NCBI RefSeq assembly: GCF_037038585.1
Contig: NC_092525.1
Location: 17,464,867-17,528,866 of the forward strand
Length of the DNA: 64,000 nucleotides
Direction of reading: 5' to 3'
Origin: Patagioenas fasciata
Taxonomy: Eukaryota; Chordata; Aves; Columbiformes; Columbidae
Positions 12,996 through 22,164 of this stretch are shown here, piece by piece. Under the pieces are notes generated by a model. It ran no database searches, had not been told where the DNA came from, and was given only the letters and a program-made list of their open reading frames with translations. A program made the translations under genes and the position numbers. Each line of letters begins with the position of its first letter. Position 1 is the first letter of the stretch.

Positions 12996-15480
12996 ATTTC
13001 TCTTTGAAACCATATTGGTCAGAAATCTCTTTCAAATGCTCTAAACTTTCCTCTGGAAGTCCCTCTTCATTAGAGGAACAGTCTATCCTGCTACTACACA
13101 GATGGCCTTCCCTGTAATACAGATAAGGTGACAGAAAGGTTTCCATAGTCTTTTCTCCCTGGGTTTTTTCTCCTTGGTTTACTCAAAAAGCAAAAATGCC
13201 AAAAATCACCTCCTGTATAAGTCACTCCATAACACAACTCAAGTCTTTACAAAATGTTGCCTGTAACTGCCCTGTGAGTGGACTTTCCATAAGATCCATC
13301 CTGTCTGCCGGCCCATAAACCAGCAAAAGCCAAGCTGTGAGTGGCACCAGGTGCTCCTGCGAGATGCAGATTATCCCACAACAGCCAGAAGCAGAGACCA
13401 ACTTCTTTGACCCCCAACAAATAACAATAACGTAAAAGATTGCAGCTTAAATTCACCCTGTCCCACACTGACACTTCTCTGGAAGCTCCTCCTGTGAGGT
13501 AATAGGATGGTAGGTCTGGAGCAAGGACTGACTTGTGCAGCTCTAGAAGCCAGACCTCTGGTTTTTTGAGATCTCATTACCTCCAAGCAGCCAGAGAACC
13601 AAAAGCTGCTGGGGACGCTCGCTTGGACCTGCATTGCTTGTCAGAAGCAAGCAGTGGCTGTCTGGCTGGGCTTTTTTTGGGACAGATCAGAAGAAACAGG
13701 AAAAAAAAGCACCCAGCGAGCCGAGCCACCAGCTGGACCACGGTATCTTAGAGAATTTCCAGAGACTGACTGCTCACAGAAAATAATGAACATCTCTACA
13801 GATTAGGAATTAAGACTAAGATTTGGGCTACAGCCCTGCTGTCCAAGGGGTACAGAAGGGATCCCCAGCACAGCAGCCAGGCAATACAAAAGCTCAGCAG
13901 CGAAGTGCTCTGCCTGCCAACTGACAGAGGTAATAGCTGCCCACTCCTGAAAATGAGACGTATATGTTATAGATACAGAACACTCAGACTCTCTCATTAG
14001 CCTGACAATAAACGTCCAACATTCAAACATGACTGAAGTTAAAGATCATTTCTGATGCATTAACATTCGCTTCCTTCTGTGTTCCGCACATTTTACAGCG
14101 AACGTGCAAGCTTAGGCTTGGCATAAAATTAATCTCTGTGCACTTCAAAGAAAGACACCCATTAAGGTGAATCATGTGTTTAATCATTATTACAAATCTG
14201 AACAAAAGACACCATGTATTTTCCATCGATGGTCATGACTGTTTGCTTATTGGTGCTACTGGTAAAAAACGAGCTTTCTGTCGAGGCTGTAACACATCAT
14301 AATTCATCCTGCACATTGTGTAAACTAATTAACTGTAACATTATAGTGCTGGGAAACACTTGTGGTGCTAGGAGGTGCTAAAGATCTCCAAAGTTCCTCA
14401 TGTATTTTGTACTTAAATACGGAATTTCTGACCTCATAATTGACAAATTTTCTCCCTAAGCCATTTTATTGCAAGGATTTTTTTATATAAGTTTACAGCA
14501 ACTGCAGACAACAACATCCATGGCAGCAAAACAAAACCACTAACCCCTGGTCCAGGAGCAGTCACGCTGTTCCACGCTGTTTCTGTGAACCCATTGCTGC
14601 CTTCCAGGTGTGACCAAAAGGAAAGGATGGCCAGGACACCGATCTGCAGCTATTCTGTGCTTTGTTTAGAGCCATCTCCCTCTCTTTTCTATGCTTCTTC
14701 AGAAAAAGACTGTGTCTGCAGGCCTCAAAGCAGAGACACGTGAGCCATGCAGCTGCAGTGGAGCTGCTCCGCTGCATCCCGGTATCTGCAGGTAAAATAC
14801 CTATGGACGTAAACTCAAACAACAACATCGCTCTGTACAAAAAGTTCCCTGTGCTCAAACACTCTGCGTGCTTAGGATTGCATCCTATCACTTAGCACCC
14901 TAGCAATCACAGCAAGGCATTTGCTTGGGTGCCTCCATTTGCCACAAAACCCCCTCAGTATGTGATTTTCTCATGAGCGACTGCCCGGCACATTCCTCTG
15001 AAACATCCGCAGTTGCCAGCTTGACAAGAGAACACAGCATGGCAATAAAGAGGCACGCAACTGCAGTCATCACTGGAAGTTGTTATCTCCCTTTTAGTTT
15101 GGGATTGCTACCACAAGAAGACTCGACATTGCTTAAACTGTGATAAGAGGCAGGACCAGGCAATAGGCTGTGGTAGTACAGCTGTGCGGGAAACACTGAG
15201 ACAAAACCCATTATCCACAAATTATGTAGTAAACACCCTTCCATTTTTGCTGAACATACACATTAACAATACTGAGCTAAGCCCGTCCCCTATAAACACG
15301 TTATACTACATGTGCTTCTATAGTAAAGCAGTTACGTAGTCTAAAGAAGTCTTTAACACCCAACCGAAATCCCAGCGCAAAACCCAAAGCACTCAAAACA
15401 CCATTGGAAACAAGCGATTAACTAGTTTTTAGCAAACATTTAGTCATCCTTAGAATGAGCCGTTACTCAGTGAAGCGAAC
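12996..15480. other. Intergenic DNA between DNAI4 and the INSL5-locus gene
   Basis: About 2.5 kb with no recognisable exon, RNA gene or CR1 copy. Open frames here, such as 14662-14895 plus and 14562-14891 minus, overlap each other on opposite strands and resemble no family I know. Confidence 0.6.
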
Positions 15481-15489
15481 GGGCCGTGG

Positions 15490-15497
15490 ATATAAAG
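15490..15497 (+). promoter_or_regulatory. TATA box of the INSL5-locus gene
   Basis: ATATAAAG lies about 90 bases upstream of the start codon at 15582. This leaves room for initiation near 15520 and a short 5'UTR, a layout common for small peptide-hormone genes. No CpG-rich promoter is present here. Confidence 0.7.
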
Positions 15498-15581
15498 GGG
15501 AGGACTTCAGAATTACCCACCAGAGCCTTGCAGATCCCTCCTGTGCTGCCAAAGCCCAGCCTAAGGCCCACTGTCGGCAGG

Positions 15582-17258
15582 ATGAGGAGCACGGTGCTGG
15601 CGCTGGCCTTGCTGGCTCTGCTGGCCGCAGCTCGTCAGGGCAGTGGGGAAGGAAACACTGTGAGGCTCTGCGGGAGAGACTTCGTCCGAGCCGTTGTCTT
15701 CACCTGTGGCGGCTCCCGGTGGAAAAGGGATTTGACTGATTATCACTACCTGTTGGGTAAGTACTAATTAATGCATTAGAGGCTCATCACACCCCGGCAA
15801 GGTGTGACTAAATTTGAGGGGAATGGGAAAAAACAAATGTCCTGCAAGGCTGGACCTAAGGGTATAGCTTTGCCCTTTATTTCTGCCCCCTCAATAGCTA
15901 GATCTCAAGCACGAACAGAACAGGTTTTGCTTTAAAACAGCAAGCAAAGTGGTGCAACTCCACACTTTGTTTCCTTCCAGCTTGCTTGGGTTAGCTGAGT
16001 GTGCTATTTTGCTAAATAAATAACATTTAGATCAAGATTTTCCAAGTCAACCTGAGGAAGCCCAAGGCTATCACTGAAAATCTCTGTCATGGTATTTTAA
16101 ATGTCAGAGATTAGTCCTGCTGCAGTCAATGAAAGTTTCACCATTGTCTTCTCCTTCCTCTCTAGAAATCAGAAACTTTATTAACAACTCTAATACTATA
16201 ATTATAGTATGTCAAATATATACTCTGCAATTTAAATATCTTCACGTGCTGTTGTATGTATATCAGCACATTTTTAGATAGAAAATTCAGCAGCTACATG
16301 CACTGCTAGAAAACTGTACTCTAACAGGTTAAAAGAACTAGAAAAAAATAAAATAAATTAAGCAGATGACTGGAACAGAGGCTTTCTACACTTTTAATGA
16401 AGTTACATCTGCCTTTTTTGAAAATCCTACTGTAGCAGCAGCTTTAATCAGATATAAAAAGCAATGCCACCTGTAACACCCTGCCTGGAAGTTTGTTAAA
16501 GGAGAAAAACCACCAATGCTAAACTACGCGAAATAACTGCTCTACCTTCATAAACTCCACCAGGCAGTGCCCAGTTGTACTCTGGTAATATGCACATCAA
16601 TTGCAAGTGTCATTTAAGTGGGAACATCCAGGAACTTTTAAATTGTGACTTAATACAGTATCTGCATTTCAGAAAAGCCACAAGCAGTTCAGGTTAATAT
16701 GCCGGTCAAGCACTGCTAACATAGCAAATCACAGTTTTACCCTTCAAGGTAAATATATATTCCTACAAAGAACACTTTTCAATATAAATTCACTAATTAC
16801 TGGTTTTTTAAACACACAGAATGTGTACCTGGCGTATCTATTTTAATACTGCCCTGGTGAGAAGCCAGTGATCCGGTAAATCTTGGTTGTTCACATCAAA
16901 AACACGGATGATAATACTTTCAGCACCCTGGCTGCAGGCTGGTCTGTCTTTCTAGTAAAGAGAAATATTATAAATTATTCACAACTTCTAACTTTTAGCT
17001 TCTAATTCTTATGTGACAGAGAGCGAAAATCCCCTGCCTTTCTCACAAGACACCAATGGTTATGCCGACCCCTCAATGAACAGAGATCAGAGGCTGGAGA
17101 CCAACAGCGAAGCAATCCAGGTCAAGCCCGAGACGGAGCGAGACTTGGACCGTGCCAGGAAATTGACTGCGCTGAAAAAGCGCGAAATAGCCAAGTTGCT
17201 CACCACGTCCTGCTGCAACATTGGCTGCAGCGAGAAAGACATCAGTTCCCTGTGCTAG
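15582..17258 (+). CDS. INSL5: Relaxin-family prohormone at the INSL5 locus (INSL5, relaxin-3-like), complete, 2 exons
   Basis: Secreted two-chain peptide hormone of the relaxin/insulin superfamily. Exons 15582-15756 and 17020-17258 join at phase 1 (TTG-G / AG) and give 137 residues. Residues 1 to about 22 form a signal peptide (MRSTVLALALLALLAAARQG). The B chain follows with VRLCGRDFVRAVVFTCGGSR and a terminal W, then a furin-type site R-W-K-R. The C-peptide ends at basic residues K-K-R before the A chain, whose motif is SCCNIGCSEKDISSLC, the family pattern CC-x3-C-x8-C. The intron falls inside the C-peptide, as usual for relaxin genes. Position between DNAI4 and DYNLT5 identifies the INSL5 locus, yet the B chain is closer to relaxin-3 than to human INSL5 (human lacks the GRxxxR arginine and the GGSRW tail). 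Known receptors of this branch are RXFP3 and RXFP4; which one is used here is inference. Confidence 0.93.
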
Positions 17259-17302
17259 AGCACAGCAGATGCTGACGAGGTTCAACGTTACAGCTTTCAT
17301 GT

Positions 17303-17320
17303 ATTAAATAATGTATTAAA
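17303..17320 (+). terminator. Polyadenylation signals of the INSL5-locus gene
   Basis: Two ATTAAA hexamers, at 17303-17308 and 17315-17320, lie 45 to 60 bases after the TAG stop. The 3'UTR is therefore probably under 100 bases. Confidence 0.72.
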
Positions 17321-17329
17321 ATAATCATG

Positions 17330-18897
17330 ACATAAACCACTTTCACTGTAGTTTTATTCTTTGGAGCACACTAGGGAGTAAAGGCTGAATGTTAAATATT
17401 GTAGTACAAACAGCTGCAGTGACAGTTCAGGTTGGTTTGTCTGGATTCCACAAAGTGTTTACAGCATCTAGAATTAAACTCTTAGACAAGAATACAAATA
17501 TTTTTTCCCATCTAACTACTCTTCTAGTTTCAGTTTTGCACATAAAGTGTAATAAACTAAGCAATTTATTAGATGCTTGTCTTACTTAAGAAAACCCAAC
17601 AGCAGGTTTCAGCTGTGAAATGTGGGCAGCAAAAAGTCTGTTTTCAGCTCAGAATAAAGCCAAGGCTGTGCAGAAAACTCTGGGCAGTGCATCCCACGGG
17701 GGGCCCTGTCACTCAGACCTCGGGTCAGCTGGGGAGCCTGAGCAGTGAGCACCAGCCCCCACACTGGGCAGGCAGAAAAGTGGCTTTATTCCCTATTCCA
17801 GCTGCTTCCAGTAACATCTGCCCAAGGTCCTGCCTAGCGGAGAGTTAATTTGCACACAGGGAGATTGGACACACACTTGGGAAGCTCAGAGGGCTATGTT
17901 TCTTCTCTTATCTACAGGCAGGTATCAGCTGAGAAGCCCAACTAAAGGGTTTTTTTTGCTAGATTCAAGCACCTTCAGTACAAGGGCCCAGATAGATCTA
18001 TATATTCCAATCACGGAATCACAGGCTGGTTGGGGTTGCAGGGTCACCAGAGCAGGTCACATAAGATCACATCCAGATGGGTTTGAATGCGTCCAGAGAA
18101 GGAGACTCCACACGCACTCTGGGCAGTCTGTTTCAGGCTCTGGCACCTCACAGCAAAGTTTCTCCTCATATTCAGGTGCAACTTGCCATGTTTCAGTTTG
18201 TGCCCATTGCCCCTTGCCCTGTCATTGGGCACCACTGAACAGAGTCTGGTCCATCCTCTTGACACTCAACCTTGGAGATATTTATCAGCATCAATTGTAT
18301 TACCTTTCAGCTTCTCCAGGCTGAACAAACCCAGCTCTATCAGCCTTTCCTGATGCTTCAGTCCCCTCAGCATCTCTGTAACCCCACTGGACTGTCTCCA
18401 GTAATTTCTTGTCCTTCTTGAACTGGGGAGCCCAGGACTGGACCCAGTACTCCAGATGGGGCCTCACCAGGGCAGAGCAGAGGGGCACGGCCACTCCCCT
18501 CGACATGTTGGCTACACTCTTCCTCATGCACCTGAACACGATATAATCTGAAGATGTTTTTCACTTGATTTCAAACACTATGGGACAGAGTCAATCTTCT
18601 CCAAGCAGAACTACTATCTCTGGGCCACCTTCTCTGCACTCAGAGCTCTTCTTGGGGCTCAGGGCCAGCCAGATCAACCCCCAGCGAGCAAAGTTCCTGT
18701 ATCCCGCACTCTCTGCTGCTGTCCCAAATCTCTGGGGCTTGCAGGAAGGTTTGGAGGATCCCCCAGCCCCCCAGGCAGGGCAGGATAAGTCACAGCACCC
18801 AGCTACCACGGCTCGACAGGACGCAGGATCTGCAGCACAGCATGTGCACAGTCAGGACCACAGGGCCTGGGACGTGCTTGACTGACTGCAAACACCG
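17330..18897. other. Intergenic DNA between the convergent INSL5-locus gene and DYNLT5
   Basis: Apart from one CR1 copy (18014-18545) I recognise nothing. The two genes converge here, INSL5 on plus and DYNLT5 on minus. Confidence 0.6.
18014..18545 (-). repeat. CR1 LINE fragment, divergent subfamily
   Basis: Reverse complement of a CR1 3' region starting ATCACGGAATCACAG. It passes through CTTCTCCAGGCTGAACAAAC and CAGTACTCCAGATGGGGCCT and continues into the ORF2 end. It differs in wording from the elements at 20232 and 35068, so it belongs to another, probably older, subfamily. Confidence 0.88.
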
Positions 18898-18903
18898 TTT
18901 AAT
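18898..18903 (-). terminator. Candidate DYNLT5 polyadenylation signal
   Basis: ATTAAA on the minus strand, about 336 bases after the DYNLT5 stop. It is the first canonical variant I noticed downstream, but no cleavage evidence can be read from sequence. Confidence 0.4.
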
Positions 18904-19238
18904 GGGGACAGTTTTAAATCTATTTTGTTGCTTTCCAAAAATGTGATTTCTAATTGTGGAGCACACAGTGAGGGCAAATTCAGGGAGAAAAATACTACAG
19001 GGATAGCTGGTTCTGAAAGCAGGTAGAATCAGGTGCAAACCAGCATTTCACAGAGAATCACTCCCCAGAGAAAGCTCTGGGAAATACAGTTATCACATTC
19101 ACCACCAAAAGGCTTAAGGTAGCCACATTTCAAAACAGGTGAAAGCTGCCTTGGTCCTTCACAACCGTTTTCAACAACAGAAACGGGAAAAGTGAGGCTG
19201 AACGTTCATTTCTCCTGCTGTTACACTCCACTACCTCC

Positions 19239-21120
19239 TTATTCAAAATAGACAGCATAGACTACTGCAAGAGCAAACAGCGAAGTGTTCTTGAACACAT
19301 AGGATGCAAACGTATCACTCGCAGGATCCCACAGGCACCTGCTTCCGATTTGCATGCTCTGCTCATTCAGCTGCCCAATATGTGTCACCACAACAATCTT
19401 GTACCTCGGTATCATAAGGTCTTTTACCCGAACCTTAATAACCTGCAAGAGAAAAACATGTTTAGACACAAGTGGTGAAGTCTCACTTCTGGGATAGACA
19501 AGTGCACATGTTGCAGTACTGAGCCCTTGCAACAATCCTGATGACAATCTTTGAACTGCAGTGTTTGAAACATCTGCTCCAAACTTTCCCAGTCCCACGG
19601 ACAGGGGCCACATACACTACTGTGGTCGTTTCACAAGAGAATCAACACTTCTGTCTGCTAAAAACAGGCACATCTTCCTGCTGCATGACTGAAACACAGG
19701 CACGGGTGTTAAGTAAGGAGTTACTGTATGTGAATACCCTCTTCTCCTCCATATGTCTTCATAATTACCTGCTGATTACAGGGGGGGGGAAGGAAAAGCA
19801 GACAGTACTGCTTTTTTTAATGCTGGTGAGTTCTTCTGGGCCAAATCAGCTGCAAGACTAATGGATCAGGACAATCTCTTCTCTACAGCAAGACTGGATT
19901 TAATCAACAAGAAGCTTGCACACATATCACTGTGCAGAATTCAGCTACTACCATAACTAGTCTATTTTGGAAAGGTCTGATACATACTTAAAACTTATTA
20001 ATGGCATTTCTGGACAGGGCAACCACAGCATGGAATTTTTACTGAACTGTGTGTTTGGCCACTGCTGCTTGAGCAAACCTCATCATTAACCTGTATAATC
20101 CAGCATGCATCTCAGAGCAACCATTGGTGTACTTTCACGGCTTCCTCCAGCCTTTGTTTTACACTTCGTATTTGGGTATCTCCCTGCCATGACAGCCACC
20201 TCCCTGACATGTTGTTAAGGAGTGAGGATAAAATCATAGAATAGAATCACAGAATCATTTTGGTTGGAAGAAACCCTCAAGAGCATAGATTCCAACCATT
20301 ACGCCACCCCTGGCACTAGCCCATGTCCCTGAGAACCTCATCTCTGTTCAACCCCTCCAGGGACGGTGACTCCACCACTGCCCTGGGCAGCCTGTTCCAA
20401 TGCCCGACAGCCATTTGGGGAAGAAATTGTTCCCAACATCCAACCTCAGCCTCTCCTGGCACAACTTGAGGCCGTTTCCTCTGGTCCTGGTGCTTGTTTC
20501 TTGGGAGCAGAGCCCGACTCCCCCCCGGCTCCAAGCTCCTTTCAGGCAGTTCAGAGATCAGAAGGTGTCCCCTCAGCTCCTGTTCTCCAGGCTGAGCCCC
20601 CAAGGTCTCTCAGCCGCTCCCATCACACTTGTGCTCCAGCCCCTCACCAGCTCCGTTCCCTTCTCTCAACTCACTCCAGCATCTCAAGGGCTTCCTTGTC
20701 CTGAGGGGCCCAAACCTGCCCCCAGGATTCGAGGTTTGGCCTCCTCAGTGCCCACCACAGGGACAGTCACTGCTCTGGTCCTGCTGGCCACACTGTTTCT
20801 GACATGGCCGCCCCATCCCCTAGCACAGCGGTACCTCAGCGATGTCCTTCGCCATGTCCCTGCACCGGGCCGCCTCGTACTGCTGCTCCCTCAGGCAGCT
20901 GCCCAGCACATCCCTCAGGATCTCATCCACCGCCGCCACCGGGAAGCGCTTGGGGGGACCTGAGGGGCAGGTGGTGACGTTAAACCCGCATTTCTGAGGG
21001 GGAAACCCACGGCGCTGAAGGCAGAGAATGGCGCCTCGCAGGTCTCCTCGTCCCGCCCAAAAGTGCCCAGCCCTGGGACCTACCCGAGCGGGGGTCGCTG
21101 CCGGCCGTGCTGCCGTGCAT
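19239..21120 (-). CDS. DYNLT5: DYNLT5 (TCTEX1D1), Tctex1-domain dynein light chain, 3 exons
   Basis: Light chain of the Tctex1 family, which binds dynein intermediate chains and adaptors. Minus-strand exons: 21084-21120 (ATG at 21120), 20835-20959 and 19239-19442 (TAA stop). Phases close at 1 and 0 and give 121 residues. Exon 2 encodes [20 protein letters not shown] and ends DMAKDIAE. Exon 3 encodes [20 protein letters not shown], then [20 protein letters not shown], and ends VVYAVYFE, the C-terminus known from human TCTEX1D1. The human protein is about 179 residues; the start at 21120 gives a much shorter N-terminus ([12 protein letters not shown]). An in-frame ATG at 21240 would extend it by 40 residues to 161, through low-complexity arginine- and alanine-rich sequence without visible similarity to the human N-terminus. 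The start is therefore uncertain, while the Tctex1 fold is complete. Confidence 0.94.
20232..20803 (-). repeat. CR1 LINE 3' fragment in the DYNLT5 intron
   Basis: Starts at the reversed CR1 terminus (repeated ATAGAATCA units) and runs about 570 bases to the landmark CTGGCCACACTGTTTCTGAC. It inserted in the same orientation as DYNLT5. Its 5'-truncated end lies about 31 bases from the splice donor of exon 2 at 20834. Confidence 0.92.
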
Positions 21121-21260
21121 CCCCGCAGCGATGCTGACGGGAGGAGGAGGGACGTGACAAGCGGTCCCAGCGGCTGCCACCGCCTTCCGCCCTGCCGGCC
21201 CGCCCAGGCTGAGGCGGGGCCGCCATTTCCTCCCCCGCATCCGTGTCCGCGCAGCCTCCC
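20985..21260 (-). promoter_or_regulatory. GC-rich, CpG-containing promoter region of DYNLT5
   Basis: Dense in G, C and CpG compared with both flanks. It covers the first coding exon and the sequence just upstream of ATG 21120. No TATA box was seen on the minus strand, which fits a CpG-island promoter. Confidence 0.6.
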
Positions 21261-21299
21261 TGGGCCCCCAGGGAACTCGTGTCCTGCAGCCGCCCCCAC

Positions 21300-21950
21300 T
21301 TTCCGTGTGTCCTTGGAACTCCCAGGATGTGCGCATGGACCCCACATCTGTCTGCAGGTCTCCACAGCCTCCATATGCCCCTACAGCCGCCACACCACAG
21401 CTTCCACAGGACCCTGTGTGCCCTTACAGCCACCATGAGCTCTGCAGGTCTCTCCCTACAGTCCCCGCATGTCCCCATAAGCCCCTGTGGGCCCCCATGG
21501 GTGTCGCATGTCCCCACAGTTCCCTTATGTCCCCATGGCCCCAGAGGGTCCCTGAAACCTTCACTTGTCATCATGGCCCCCTTGAGTTTGCACAGCCCCT
21601 ATGTGGCCCCTATGGCTCTCCAGTGCCCTCTTGGATCCTCCCAGCCTCCACAGGTCCCCATGAGTCCCCATAGCCCATGTCCTCATGGGCTCCCACATGT
21701 GCCTACAGCCCCATGTGTCCCTACAGCCCACACAGATCCCCATGACTTCTGTGGATCCCACAGGTCCTCACACGTAACTACAGCCCCTATGTGTTCCTAC
21801 AGCCCTGACACGTCCCCACGGCTTCCATGGGTCCGCTCAACCCCCTCAAGATCCCACAGCCATGGTCCCTTATGTCCCCACAGCCCCCAGAGGCATCTTC
21901 ACAGTCCCTATGGACTCCACGTGTCCCCACATGCCCACCCCAATGTTTTA
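21300..21950. repeat. Degenerate C-rich tandem repeat upstream of DYNLT5
   Basis: About 650 bases of imperfect short units built on CCCCACAG, CCCCTATG and TGTCCCC, with strong strand asymmetry (C-rich on plus, G-rich on minus). Stops are rare, so long frames stay open on both strands; these are by-products of the repeat. It fills most of the gap between the DYNLT5 promoter and the end of SGIP1. Confidence 0.75.
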
Positions 21951-22053
21951 GGCCAGGGACCTGGCAGCCCCGACACCTCTGCCTTGCTCCTCTGGGTGCT
22001 CCTGCACATGCAAGCAAAGCTCACTCGGAAAAACTGGTGGTTTATGGGTTTTG

Positions 22054-22164
22054 TTTATTTTCAAGGAAAAAAAAAAATCACATTTAAATCGCAACTGAAT
22101 TGGGTATTTAATGTGATTCTTATGTATAAGATTAATAAACTTTGTTCTGACGTGGGGATTTATT
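22054..22164 (-). terminator. Candidate SGIP1 polyadenylation signals
   Basis: Minus-strand AATAAA hexamers at 22054-22059 and 22159-22164, at the edge of an AT-rich block that ends abruptly at the C-rich repeat. If used, the SGIP1 3'UTR would be about 5 kb. Earlier sites closer to the stop cannot be excluded. Confidence 0.4.

Noticed and set aside
15455-15739. Open frame overlapping INSL5 exon 1 in another frame
   Set aside because: Shadow of the relaxin-family exon; it has no signal peptide or cysteine pattern and breaks at the intron.
20400-20963. 187-codon plus-strand frame and similar frames at 11097, 29868, 35197 and 48821
   Set aside because: All are antisense translations of the same CR1 3' region, recognisable by the recurring peptide [14 protein letters not shown] and its variants.
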